Source: Centroberyx gerrardi
Lineage: Eukaryota > Chordata > Actinopteri > Beryciformes > Berycidae
Direction of reading: 5' to 3'
DNA length: 64,000 bases
NCBI RefSeq assembly: GCF_048128805.1
Contig: NC_136012.1
Coordinates: forward strand, 13,147,725 to 13,211,724
In this document: positions 13,337 through 25,396 of the stretch, piece after piece
Layout: every line of letters starts with the position of its first letter
How positions within the stretch are numbered: position 1 is the first letter of the stretch
Notes under the pieces: generated by a model
Told to the model about the DNA's origin: nothing
The model's database searches: none
The model's input: the letters and a program-made list of their open reading frames with translations, nothing else
Position numbers and translations under genes: made by a program

Positions 13337-16300
13337 GAAATAGGAATTCTAGTCAGATTGCCTGACATTTTCCCATCAATGCTAGCAGTTACATAATTAC
13401 AGTAAATAAAGATATGGCATCAAACGTGTAAACTTAAAAGTGTTGATATGATCACTGAAAGGTGATGACATAACCTCAAGATTTGGAACAAAAGAAATGT
13501 CTTTTATTCATATCTTGCAATTGGAGTTAAAGACTGATAGTGTCCCCAAAGTTCACATTGTTTTTGCTGTTTGGTGTTACCAAGGTGATAAAGCAACAAT
13601 GTTCATATTTGTGCAAGTCTCCAGTTTACTTTACTCCAGTAATCCCCAGTATTTATTTACAAGTTGTCTCCTTAGGTTACACGTGTAAGACTCAATGTGT
13701 TAAGATTTCCTAGAGAGTGACATGCATAATCAAGGGTGGAGGTATCTAATTATATTTACTCATGTTACTGTAATTGAGTAGCTCTTTTGTATTTTTTGAA
13801 GTCAGTAATTTTTCTTTTATTTCAGTACATTTTTACTGAAGTATTGTACTTAGCTACATTTTAAATCACATCCATTAGAGAATACAGATTGTGTGGCTCT
13901 CCATAAGCAACAGAAACTGGACCATGTAACCTGGCCAACTGTGGAGCCGTTCACAGCGAACAATTAGTCAGCAAAGAAGAGAAGAGAAATCTGGCTTTAC
14001 TTTGTGCATTTTATTTTGTAATTTCCAAATTTTCCAATTAAAAGAATCGAGTTTGAACTTTCAAACAAATTAAAAGAATCGAGTTTGAAATAGGAATTCT
14101 AGTCAGACATCAGATTGCCTGACATTTTCCCATCAATGCTAGCAGTTACATAATTGCAGTAAATAAAGATATGGTATCAAACGTGTAAACTTAAAGTGTT
14201 GATATGATCACTGAAAGGTGATGACATAACAACCTCAATGATAAAGCAAAGATGTTCATATTAGTGCACATCTAATCTCCAGTACTCCCCAGTATTTATT
14301 TATAAATTGGCTCCTTAGGTTACACGTGTAACACTCAATGTGTTATCTCCTAGAGAGTTACGCATAATCAAGGCTGGACTTATCTATTTTTAGTTATATT
14401 TACTCACGTGCAATTGAGTAGCTGTGTACTTGTACTTTTTGTATGTTTTTAAAGTATTTTTTTCAGTAATTTTACTTTTATTTCAGTACATTTTTACTGA
14501 AGTATTGTATTTAGCAACATTTTAAATCACATCCATTAGAGAATACAGATTGTGTGGCTCTCCATAAGCAACAGAAACTGGACCGTGTAACCTGGCCAAC
14601 TGTGGAGCCGTTCACAGCGAACAATTAGTCAGCAAAGAAGAGAAGAGAAATCTGGCTTTACTTTGTGCATTTTATTTTGTAATTTCCAAATTTTCCAATT
14701 AAAAGAATCAAGTTTGAACTTTCAAACAAATTAAAAGAATCGAGTTTGAAATAGGAATTCTAGTCAGACATCAGATTGCCTGACATTTTCCCATCAATGC
14801 TAGCAGTTACATAATTGCAGTAAATAAAGATATGGTATCAAACGTGTAAACTTAAAGTGTTGATATGATCACTGAAAGGTGATGACATAACAACCTCAAT
14901 GATAAAGCAAAGATGTTCATATTAGTGCACATCTAATCTCCAGTACTCCCCAGTATTTATTTATAAATTGGCTCCTTAGGTTACACGTGTAACACTCAAT
15001 GTGTTATCTCCTAGAGAGTTACGCATAATCAAGGCTGGACTTATCTATTTTTAGTTATATTTACTCACGTGCAATTGAGTAGCTGTGTACTTGTACTTTT
15101 TGTATGTTTTTAAAGTATTTTTTTCAGTAATTTTACTTTTATTTCAGTACATTTTTACTGAAGTATTGTATTTAGCAACATTTTAAATCACATCCATTAG
15201 AGAATACAGATTGTGTGGCTCTCCATAAGCAACAGAAACTGGACCGTGTAACCTGGCCAACTGTGGAGCCGTTCACAGCGAACAATTAGTCAGCAAAGAA
15301 GAGAAGAGAAATCTGGCTTTACTTTGTGCATTTTATTTTGTAATTTCCAAATTTTCCAATTAAAAGAATCAAGTTTGAACTTTCAAACAAATTAAAAGAA
15401 TCGAGTTTGAAATAGGAATTCTAGTCAGACATCAGATTGCCTGACATTTTCCCATCAATGCTAGCAGTTACATAATTACAGTAAATAAAGATATGGCATC
15501 AAACGTGTAAACTTAAAAGTGTTGATATGATCACTGAAAGGTGATGACATAACCTCAAGATTTGGAACAAAAGAAATGTCTTTTATTCATATCTTGCAAT
15601 TGGAGTTAAAGACTGATAGTGTCCCCAAAGTTCACATTGTTTTTGCTGTTTGGTGTTACCAAGGTGATAAAGCAACAATGTTCATATTTGTGCAAGTCTC
15701 CAGTTTACTTTACTCCAGTAATCCCCAGTATTTATTTACAAGTTGTCTCCTTAGGTTACACGTGTAAGACTCAATGTGTTAAGATTTCCTAGAGAGTGAC
15801 ATGCATAATCAAGGGTGGAGGTATCTAATTATATTTACTCATGTTACTGTAATTGAGTAGCTCTTTTGTATTTTTTGAAGTCAGTAATTTTTCTTTTATT
15901 TCAGTACATTTTTACTGAAGTATTGTACTTAGCTACATTTTAAATCACATCCATTAGAGAATACAGATTGTGTGGCTCTCCATAAGCAACAGAAACTGGA
16001 CCATGTAACCTGGCCAACTGTGGAGCCGTTCACAGCGAACAATTAGTCAGCAAAGAAGAGAAGAGAAATCTGGCTTTACTTTGTGCATTTTATTTTGTAA
16101 TTTCCAAATTTTCCAATTAAAAGAATCGAGTTTGAACTTTCAAACAAATTAAAAGAATCGAGTTTGAAATAGGAATTCTAGTCAGACATCAGATTGCCTG
16201 ACATTTTCCCATCAATGCTAGCAGTTACATAATTGCAGTAAATAAAGATATGGTATCAAACGTGTAAACTTAAAGTGTTGATATGATCACTGAAAGGTGA

Positions 16301-17450
16301 TGACATAACAACCTCAATGATAAAGCAAAGATATTCATATTAGTGCACATCTAATCTCCAGTACTCCCCAGTATTTATTTATAAATTGGCTCCTTAGGTT
16401 ACACGTGTAAGACTCAATGTGTTATCTCCTAGAGAGTTACGCATAATCAAGGCTGGACTTATCTATTTTTAGTTATATTTACTCACGTGCAATTGAGTAG
16501 CTGTGTACTTGTACTTTTTGTATGTTTTTAAAGTATTTTTTTCAGTAATTTTACTTTTATTTCAGTACATTTTTACTGAAGTATTGTATTTAGCTACATT
16601 TTAAATCACATCCATTAGAGAATACAGATTGTGTGGCTCTCCATAAGCAACAGAAACTGGACCGTGTAACCTGGCCAACTGTGGAGCCGTTCACAGCGAA
16701 CAATTAGTCAGCAAAGAAGAGAAGAGAAATCTGGCTTTACTTTGTGCATTTTATTTTGTAATTTCCAAATTTTCCAATTAAAAGAATCAAGTTTGAACTT
16801 TCAAACAAATTAAAAGAATCGAGTTTGAAATAGGAATTCTAGTCAGACATCAGATTGCCTGACATTTTCCCATCAATGCTAGCAGTTACATAATTGCAGT
16901 AAATAAAGATATGGTATCAAACGTGTAAACTTAAAGTGTTGATATGATCACTGAAAGGTGATGACATAACAACCTCAATGATAAAGCAAAGATGTTCATA
17001 TTAGTGCAAATCTAATCTCCAGTACTCCCCAGTATTTATTTATAAATTGGCTCCTTAGGTTACACGTGTAAGACTCAATGTGTTATCTCCTAGAGAGTTA
17101 CGCATAATCAAGGCTGGACTTATCTATTTTTAGTTATATTTACTCACGTGTAATTGAGTAGCTGTGTACTTATACTTTTTGTATTTTTTTAAAGTATTTT
17201 TTTCAGTAATTTTACTTTTATTTCAGTACATTTTTACTGAAGTATTGTACTTAGCTACATTTTAAATCATACAGTTTTAAATCATTGCTTTTCTCCATGA
17301 GCAATAGAAACTGGACAATTGTAAATTGGCCAGTTGTGGAGCCATTCGCAGTGAATGGTGAGTCAGCAAAGAAGAGAAGAGAAATCTGGCTTTACTTTGT
17401 TTGTGAACTTTATTTTGTAAATTCCAAAATTTCCAGTTAAAAGAATCGAC
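13337..17450. repeat. Tandem array of six monomers in long-short-short order
   Basis: Monomers start at the word GAAATAGGAATTC at 13337, 14087, 14748, 15409, 16166 and 16827. Lengths are 750, 661, 661, 757, 661 and ~624 (partial). The long type (1 and 4) carries an extra segment with a 63-codon open frame that recurs identically at 13497 and 15576, exactly 2,079 bases apart. The short type lacks it. Order is therefore L-S-S-L-S-S. Each monomer includes a stretch related to a common fish element with words like TTTTTACTGAAGTATTGTA. The last unit runs out into further sequence of that element up to ~17660. The repeated open frame is a by-product of the repeat. Confidence 0.93.
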
Positions 17451-17680
17451 TTTGAACTCTGTCCTCTCGTTCCTTCAGTTGTATCGGAAAGATCATGTAA
17501 CAATGTTCTCTTTTCTAAAAAGTAACTCAATAACTTTTACTCTGAGTACAAGCTACTTTTTACTTTTACTTAAGTAGATTTTTAAACCACTACTTTTACC
17601 TCTACTTAAGTAAAATATTAGTAAAGTTAACAATACTTCTACTTGAGCAGGACATTCTAGTACTCTTTGCACCACTGCGA
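17451..17680. mobile_element. Right end of a hAT/MITE-like element bordering the array
   Basis: The sequence has many ACTTTTACTTAAGTA-type words and ends near CTAGTACTCTTTGCACCACTG, the style of a widespread teleost non-autonomous element with ACTTAAGTA-rich ends. The monomers of the adjoining array contain what looks like its other half. Superfamily is a guess. Confidence 0.45.
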
Positions 17681-19270
17681 ATAATGGACAGAGGAATTTC
17701 CCTGGATCAAAGTAAATATTTTCCAAAATGATATCAGCTACAAGTGGGTTCAAGAAACTGGAAATGGAACACTTCCTTACTGAAAACTTATATAATTATA
17801 TCCCTAATCATATTATTATATCCTGCCATAAAAATGCATCTATCACTGGACATGCCATGAGTTGGGTTTTATACTTTTATGATAAACTTAACCCAGTTCT
17901 TTGCTGCTAGCAAGGTTCAAGATTCAGAGTCACCATAGAGATTAAAATGTATTTGTGCGGATTTCTATTGTTAATGCACTGACAAAGAAACAGGATGTTA
18001 AAAACCTATAGGTGTGAGTTCTGTCCAGACGTACCACTGAAGTAATTTAAATGACAGACATATTTTTTTTATCCAGCTCACAATTCCCCATATTCATCAC
18101 TTCTACTGAATGTTTCTGCAATATCCACAGATGAGACAATTATCTGCCCTAGAAACAGACCTCATTGTCCCATAATGTTTCTTGCGTCAGCCCTCCTTTA
18201 TGAATTCTCCCCCTCACTCACAATCAAACCACATCCTGGCCTTTGTGTGTGTGTGCCGTTTACGTCTGTTACAAGCTGACGTCACACTCGTGATCCAGTT
18301 ATTAGTCTGACCCATTCTGAAACCTGAGTGTCAAATAATATTACTGAGTGAAAAATGGGTTATCAGGTGTGTTATCAACACTCATGTGCAGACCACAGTC
18401 ACACCGTCATGACAAGGAAAGGACATCATGACTTGTGTAAAGAAACCTTAGCACTTGGGTTTCCCAACACGCGTCACATGCGACACGGTCATTGTGTCGC
18501 ACGGAAACCCCATCCGTTTCCCAGCTGTAGATTTAGATGTAGATGAGGCCAAAATAGCACAGAGTCTTTGGAGATCTGAGGGTCAGTTGTGCTATTACAA
18601 TGTGTTCGTTCTTTGCTGTGGGTGGAGAGAATTTGGATACTGTACACCTGCAGCTCACAGTTATTGTGGGTGAATTGTTCCCCATCTTTGTAGTGAGATG
18701 AGTGTGTCCCACTACAAAGGATTTGTGGTCATGTTACACTTGAACTCAAACGGATCTCTTTAGCTGACCAGAAACTGAAGGTCTGGTCTTGTCTCCATTT
18801 CCTCTTCATTGTCTAGCACTATGCTTTACCATAAGGATCTTGCCTGGTTACATCATGGCTAAGGGAAGACTTGACATAATTCAGCTTGCTTATTATCATT
18901 TTGAGGTAGTAGACCATTTCTTTTCACACTGTTGATATCACCATGTAGTTTTACAGCTTTGCAGGCAGAGGCTAATTTCTTTCCTGTGACAGAGCTCCTA
19001 TACAAAAACAGCAAATGGAACGACGGCGGCGATACCTTGGCAAAGCGCAGTTTATTTCCTCAACATTCATAAAACCCCCTTTAGTTCTTTATTAATATGA
19101 ACTGGGCACTTTGCAAGGCACTTCTTTGTTGATTCAACTGTGCCCAGACGGGGCTGGACCAGGCTTGTAAACGTGTTGGTTTCCCCTTTGTGCCATGCAG
19201 GGCAGAGCTGGGCAGACACAAGGAACCGAGCCCTCATGCCTTCCAGGCAGGCACTCCATGACCTCCTGTC
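17681..19270. other. Intergenic spacer, no gene recognised
   Basis: A short (GT)n run is at 18244-18253. Overlapping open frames at 18355-18673 have no recognisable domain or intron signals. I see nothing else supported. Confidence 0.45.
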
Positions 19271-19286
19271 CAGATTCATGGCCACA

Positions 19287-19500
19287 TAATAATAATAATA
19301 ATAATGATAATAATGATAATAACCTTTATTTGTATAGCACCTTTCATACACAACATGCAGCTCGAAGTGCTTTACATCAATAGAAGGCAGATAAAAGACA
19401 GATAAAAAGATAAAATTCATATAAAAGAACAAGCAAAATGCATTGCATTAAAAAAAAATCAAATCAATTAAAATAGAAAGATAAAAGAACACAACAAATA
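19287..19500 (-). mobile_element. L2-type LINE 3'-end fragment with (AAT)n tail
   Basis: A (TAA)n/(TGA)n run at 19287-19320 is followed by CCTTTATTTGTATAGCACC and AAGTGCTTTACAT. This is the inverted 3' end that also ends the L2 copy at 31.99 kb. The fragment is short and non-coding. Confidence 0.65.
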
Positions 19501-19727
19501 CTCCCACTTTTAGACAACACATCGTGAGTGAACCCATATGTTTTTCTTTAATTTTCTTTTCCCCTGTCCTTCCTGATTCTACTCTTGATCAGATATTTAT
19601 GTCAGATCTCACTGCCTAAGGCAGACAAGAATCATAGATTCTCCTCTTGGTCAAAAACCTCACCATCCACAGATGGATGAGAATCATACAGGGTAAAGCT
19701 CTGTCCCCCCCACATATAATGTTCAAG

Positions 19728-20077
19728 TACATCACTGCCTGTAAATCATTTCAAATCCAGGGGAAGTCCAGATAGGAAACATCTCTCCTCTTCCCAACAT
19801 TGCTCCACATTTAACAAACAGCATTTCAAATACTGGCCACTCGTTTTTGTTTGCACTGCAAACACTCACGCACATGAAGAAAACACCTGAGTTCAAGGTT
19901 TTGTATGCATAGCAATGACTGTGGAATTTATTGACTCAGGGATAACATTCTGTATGTACCTGTGTAAAGATAATGAATAGTCAATGTAAAAGACACAAGA
20001 GGGGTTTGTGCTCAAGGTGAAAACAAAACCTATCTGGACTTCCCCTGGATTTGAAATGATTTACAGGCAGTGATGTA
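19728..20077. repeat. 350-bp unit with perfect 49-bp inverted repeats at its ends
   Basis: Arms 19728-19776 and 20029-20077 are exact reverse complements over 49 bases with a 252-base spacer. Each end begins with TA then CATCACTGCC, so a TA target duplication flanking a small non-autonomous Tc1/mariner-like element is possible. The spacer contains no open frame or recognised gene. Confidence 0.85.
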
Positions 20078-20397
20078 TTTTGTGAGGCAGCGATATTAGC
20101 ACCCCAGTGGTCACCCACATTTTGTGGACATCCACTCTTCCAGCAGGCTTCATTAGCTTTCTATCTTTGCTGTTTGTGTTATTATAGATTCTGCATGCTC
20201 TCAGGTTGTGTTTATTATACACTTCTTGCTTTCATTCTTTGAATTTGACTACAAGCAATCAAAGTGTTGAGTGTTCATTTGAGTACTTATAGAAGAGATG
20301 TGGGCCTTCATATAAAGACACAATATCATTTTCTCATACTGTTTTCCTCTATTTTAAAGTAAATTGCTCAGAAAGGTTAGGGATCGTTTTCAGTGGT

Positions 20398-20403
20398 TTT
20401 ATT
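20398..20403 (-). terminator. Candidate acod1 poly(A) signal
   Basis: On the minus strand this reads AATAAA, about 675 bases past the acod1 stop. Other weaker signals exist between, so the 3' end is uncertain. Confidence 0.4.
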
Positions 20404-21077
20404 TAGTAATGAGAGCAAATATCTTACAAGTCATTCATTGTTGCACATTTACAAGCATCCAGCACTTACATTGTACAAATGAACATTTTCACAATCCATT
20501 GTTAAGTACAGTATTTTGCAAATACTTAACATATATATAACTTTGATACTTCAAATCATTCAATATATAATTACTCACATACTCACAGTATTGATTTCTT
20601 AGAAATTGTACAAACAAAATCCTCATAAAAGAGTACAATGACATGATTTAACATAGTATAACATAGGTAAACATGTACAATTGACAGGCTCAATGGAAAT
20701 ATCTGCTTTTTGCAGCAGAACTCTATTGTTGACAATGACATCTGGCAACAAAGACAGGAATGTGGAGAAGTAATATCTAAATTCTGTGTAGTTGTACAGT
20801 TGTTTTGCTGTGGTCCATTAGCTACACTTCAAGTGACACATCTATCAAGTGCAATTTGCTAATTGTTATACATCAAATGATACATTAGCATTATTATGGA
20901 TAAATGTGTAATTTTAGACCTTTAAATTAATTATTGTAACACCAAACACCAGTTCGAATTCCTGCTACATGCAAATGTATAAAGTGTAATTTTGATTTTG
21001 TGTTTGATTTTCCTTTTATGTACAATAATTGTTGCTTTGTTGTTGTTATTGTTGTTATTGTGTATGTGTGTGAGGAT

Positions 21078-23314
21078 TCACTGCAGCTGTGAGAGGAGGG
21101 GTGTGCAGTCTCCGACTCTGTCCAGCTCCTCCACCGCTCCGATCAGCCCTTCAACCTTCTCCGGGGGAAGCACCGCCCCTGCATTGTTCCGGAACTTCTT
21201 CCTCAGGCTCTCATTGGTCAGCGGGTTGCGCCAGTGACCGTAGAAGGTGTCACAGCGGCCCCTGAACATGTCTCCCCCGACGAGCGTCACCTGGACTTCG
21301 CCGTACATGCGATCGAAGTTGGCCGGGTTGTCCTGGGGATGCTCCACGCGAACGCGGCTCAACAGAGCCAGCAGGTCGGGGCGCCTCAAGGCAGCAGGGG
21401 AGAAGGACTGCACTGTCACCTCCCCATCCAAGAGAGCGCTGCAGGCGTTAAACTGGAAGGAATGGCGTGCCTGGTGTTCAGACTCAGGGAAAGGTCTGTT
21501 GATGTACTTGGAGTGGGGGACTCTGAGCAGGATGTCCTGGACCTGGGCAGGGGAGACGGTGCCAGACTCAATCCCGACGAGAAGCTTATGGACAGAGGCC
21601 GCGGCGTCTGCCACCCAGTGCATCCCCAGGTGGGCGGGGAAGCGCTTGAAGCCCATGTCCTGCTCCTCTAGCAGGAAGACATGGCCCTCATCCTTGGGAG
21701 ATTTCAGAGGTTGTGGCACGTAGTCTTCATAAAAGGCACTGAAGCCGGCCACTCCTGCCACCGCATCCAGGACCAGAGGACTGGCCTCGAGACCTCGGGA
21801 GGCCAGCAGAGCCGCCTCCAGCCCCAGCCGAGAAGCATTGCCGATGTGGAGGGGTTTGGACTGGGTGGCAGCATTAGCCATCGGGGCTCCAGACAGAGAA
21901 GCAGCGATGGCCAAGGCATGGCTGCACTGGGAGTGATCCAAAGACAAGAGGCGGGCACAGGCTGCTGCACTTCCCATGGTGCCAACCACACTGGGAGGGT
22001 GGAACCTGGTGATGAGAAAGACAGAAACACAGAGAGGGACAGAGAGACCTTGGTCAGATGTTTTGGTACTATTTGCTCTTGTGACTAAAGGGGCGTTTTA
22101 ACTGGGTGCACCAGCCGTCATTATGGTGTAAATATGTCTGTTGTACCCGCAACTATTCTGTGACAGAGCTCTCCGTATGCAGAGACAGTCTATTTCTGTA
22201 GTGTTAAAGGAAAAAACAGATTTTTAGTCATCTCAGTATTTTCTCAAAAAGCAAATAAAGTAGTGGGTCATTTGACTTTGTGTAAACACCTGCCAAATGG
22301 AGCCGTCAGTGATATTCCTCTCCACATGGCTAATTGTGCTAACACTACCCACAGAGCCTCTGCTATCCCCGAGAGAACACAATAACAAGCCTTTCACACC
22401 TCATTGACACCACTAAGAGACTTCACTTTACACTGCACAGGCCTCCTTGTGAACCGCAGGGATCAGCAGAGTCAAATATGGATCTCCTTAAGGACTCATG
22501 GGGCTACTTTTTCAGACATGTCAAAGGCTTGCTCCTACATGTAGAATATAAACAGCTTTATGTCCATGGAATAGGCACTTAGAGACATTGAATCTAGACT
22601 ACTGTGTGTAGGGCAAGCACACCCAAAACATCTAGACTGAAAGCTAGCTAACTTAGCTTCCTAACTTCCCTCTCCATTCACGCTCTGCGTTACTGACCTC
22701 TTGGGGATGTTGCGGGCCGCATTGGAGAACCGCATCAGTCGGCCCTGGATCTCGATGCCAACATTGAAAGCCAGCAGCAAGTCGAGGCCACTGGGCTTGC
22801 CATTTGCGGGCATCATGTCACCAATAGCTAACAGAGCAGGAAGGACTGCGCCGGAGGGATGGGTGGCAGGGTGCCACGTATCGTCAAAGTCCATGGAGTG
22901 AGCCTGCGGCAAACAGACAACAACAAAATAATTATTATTAACAGTAGCAAAGAATTATTGATAATGTTGAAAATAGTGACCAGTTTAGCATTAGTAGATT
23001 ATAATGCAACCATCAACATCAAAGCCCTAGGGTAATGTGGAGTGGATGAGGTCAATTCGGGGTTTGCACCAGCCCCTCCTGTGGTTGGCTAGTCAGGTTT
23101 CCCAAATTGTCTGGTGTTCAGGGGAAAACTGTGACACATCTGTTCCACCTATTTCTACTCACCGCCACTCCATTGACGAAGGCTGCGAGTGTCGGGGAGA
23201 GCCTGGTGCCCCTGCGTCCGTACACAGAGCTGATGTCATCAGGAGCATACACGTGCTGAGGGGAAAACACAAGGACAAAGACACATTAAATTCCAGTGTA
23301 TAAAGTCAGACTCA

Positions 23315-23355
<41 letters not shown>

Positions 23356-24855
23356 GTGAACTTTACTCTGAAAAGATTGGGCACATCACTCTTCAGCTGG
23401 TGTAGGGTGAATAAGTGTCTTTGTAAGTCATAAGTCACTCAGGGAAATCCAGGGAAAAAGGTCATCAGACAGTGGGTTATGGAGAAAAAAAAACTGTCTG
23501 TGCCCACGTTTTTATGACTAGATTTAGCATTTTCCCTTATCTTATCTGTCAGCATACAGCATTTGCACAGATTGGAGAGTACAGTTTATATAAGGTCAGG
23601 CATTTGCTTTCATCAGTCCTGTTGCCATTTAGATAAGCGTCAGAATATAATAAAAAGTTATTTGTTCTCCCCCCCTTTCCCTCCCTCTGCCTCACCTGGC
23701 AGTGCTGCAGGGCCAGTTCAAACACGTTGGTGGTGCTGCCGAGCAGGCCGACCCCGATGCTGTCCAGCACCATCCGCTTACTGCGGTGCAGCACGACGGA
23801 GGACAAGTGCTGGGGCTGCACCTCACTGATGAACCTCCCGAAGCTGCCCGTGACCGTGTCCTCAGGAGCCGGACGCTCCACGACTGCAGGAGACGAGGGA
23901 CGACGGGTGGAGGAGCGCAGTGAGGAGAAAGCGGAAGTCATAAACGGAGTAATGGAATGAGGAAAATTAGTGGAATGTTTAAAAACTGTTTCAGTTTCAG
24001 TTTATTCATAAACAGGTGGAGTAGAAGTAGAGCGTCAACATTAGCTGTATGTATAGAGTTTGCCAATATTTACAGTAAAAGCGCTGTTTCTTTATAGCTG
24101 AACCAGAGAGAAATATTTCTTTTATTCCATACAGTCTGTGTGACAGTGCAACAACCACTGTCACACAGACTGTATGGAATAAAAGAAATCTTAAAATAAA
24201 AGAAAGTTAAGTATATCAAAAGCTGAGTTTACCTTCCACTGCAGACTTGTGCACACTCCTGATGGCACACACTGGTCTAATGGTTTTCTGTGGAACACAG
24301 AGCACAGAAAGTTGAATATATTTACTGACACTTGTAAGCTACTGAGGGGAAAATCTATTGTAAAATGGTTTATTCTTTATACTTCATACTCTCACCATGA
24401 ATCTGACAGAGTAAGAGATCAATTAGAGGCAGTGGACATGTGCAATGGCTTTCTGCCTTTCTTCGTCAGACACACATCTTATTAAATCAGCCTTAATGAA
24501 TCTGCCTGTGTGCCTCTTGTGAAAGAGCCATTGTACAGGTGAGGTGGTGCTACCAGGTGTGGTAATGTGGTCAACATTAACCCAGAGCTCAGTGAAATTC
24601 ACCCCTAGAATTTAATCACAAAACTAACTGTGACGTGTCTATTTTGTGATTTTACAATTTTGTAATGAATCGTTCACTAGAGAGAATGGAAATTTCCTGC
24701 TCTAGAGATGCAGACAGTCAGTAGTTAGAGCTACAAGGAAAACCTCTGAGTCAAACAGAGGAATTTGTGCCCTTCATTGCATCAGGGTGAAATGGATCCC
24801 TATTAATCTAACTGCAAGAGATATTCTGAAGCTTTACCTGTAGCTTGGAGATCAT
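21078..24855 (-). CDS. acod1: cis-Aconitate decarboxylase (ACOD1/IRG1)
   Basis: Coding exons on the minus strand are 24838-24855, 24233-24287, 23696-23883, 23163-23255, 22698-22903 and 21078-22005; phases agree and give 495 residues. The enzyme decarboxylates cis-aconitate to itaconate in mitochondria of activated myeloid cells. It is an MmgE/PrpD fold protein. MDFDDTWHPATHPSG supplies Asp123, Thr127 and His133, KRFHPPS gives His189, and TQSKPLHIGNA gives Lys237. These equal human D93, T97, H103, H159 and K207 with a constant offset of 30, so the catalytic core has no gaps. FKRFPAHL and FYGHWR near the C-terminus are also family blocks. The first ~28 residues (MISKLQ...SVHKSAVE) are basic and probably a mitochondrial presequence. 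Some fish carry two such genes (irg1 and irg1l); I cannot tell which this is. Confidence 0.93.
23316..23353. repeat. (CA)n microsatellite in an acod1 intron
   Basis: An uninterrupted CA run of about 18 units lies between acod1 exons 3 and 4. Confidence 0.9.
24115..24189. repeat. Perfect 34-bp hairpin inside an acod1 intron
   Basis: Arms 24115-24148 and 24156-24189 are exact reverse complements with a 7-base loop (CAACAAC). It lies 44 bases from the donor of acod1 exon 2 on the transcribed side. A transcript would fold into a 34-bp uninterrupted stem. No coding content. Confidence 0.95.
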
Positions 24856-25050
24856 GGCTTCACTGTGGTGTTTCTGCAGTTGTGTTGCTTTACGCTGTTC
24901 TCTCTTCTGTAGTCTGTTTTGGCTTCTGTCCTCTTGTTGGTTTCTCCTCCTCTCTTTTGCCCACTGCCTGTCTTTTCTGTGTTGATGCAGAAGTTAGCAG
25001 TCAAGAAGTGGTGAAGGATGCTGATGTTTTTCAGGTGAGAGGCTGCCTGC

Positions 25051-25058
25051 CTTATATA
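25051..25058 (-). promoter_or_regulatory. acod1 TATA box
   Basis: On the minus strand the sequence reads TATATAAG, about 195 bases upstream of the acod1 ATG. A start some 30 bases downstream would give a 5' UTR of roughly 165 bases without needing an extra intron. Confidence 0.7.
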
Positions 25059-25139
25059 GCCCAGGACTGACAAAGGCTACTGATACTGACCTGGGAGGAA
25101 CAGGAAAGGGCAGGCGTATCCATCACAAATGTTCCAATT

Positions 25140-25216
25140 AAAGGGAGGGATTTCCACAGTGGTCACCATCATCATCATCACCATCATCAGAGGAGGAGGA
25201 GGAGGAAGAGGAGGAA
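25140..25216. repeat. (ATC)n and (GAG)n simple repeats in the acod1 upstream region
   Basis: Runs of CATCATCAT and GAGGAGGAGG lie between the two divergent start regions. The purine-rich strand could adopt unusual structure. Confidence 0.85.
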
Positions 25217-25286
25217 GCTGATTGTCAGAGGCGGTGAGGTGAGAGGCGGTGATGTCATTTCTCAGGTGGCAATTAGGTAAGTGTTG

Positions 25287-25302
25287 GGGAATTTTCACGG
25301 AA
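25287..25302. promoter_or_regulatory. STAT (GAS) motif overlapping a kappaB-like motif
   Basis: TTCACGGAA at 25294-25302 fits the STAT consensus TTCNNNGAA exactly. GGGAATTTTC at 25287-25296 is close to the kappaB consensus with a weak 3' half. Both sit between the acod1 TATA box and the predicted exon of the divergent gene. Motifs this short occur by chance; the value is in the location next to an interferon/NF-kappaB-type target gene. Confidence 0.45.
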
Positions 25303-25326
25303 CTCCTCCTACACCAAGGATAGGCA

Positions 25327-25396
25327 TATTTATGACAAACTTACAAATCTGCTTCAGAACAACTCAACTCTTCATCCCTCTGAGCATCTTCACCAG
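25327..25396 (+). promoter_or_regulatory. Predicted promoter and 5' UTR exon of the transporter-YrdC gene
   Basis: A TATTTA box-like word at 25327-25332 is followed about 30-65 bases later by an exon ending CTTCACCAG with a strong donor (GTAAAGC) at 25397. A ~1.1 kb intron would lead to the first coding exon at 26518. If right, this gene and acod1 start about 330 bases apart in opposite directions. Exon extent is inferred. Confidence 0.45.

Noticed and set aside
13497-15767. Identical 63-codon open frames at 13497-13688 and 15576-15767
   Set aside because: They are the same part of two long monomers of the tandem array; identity comes from the repeat, and there is no domain, promoter or splice context.
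18355-18673. Two overlapping short open frames
   Set aside because: Low-complexity His/Cys-rich translation with no family resemblance or flanking splice sites; likely chance.
21234-22088. Long plus-strand open frames opposite acod1
   Set aside because: Antisense shadows of the long last acod1 exon; no independent features.
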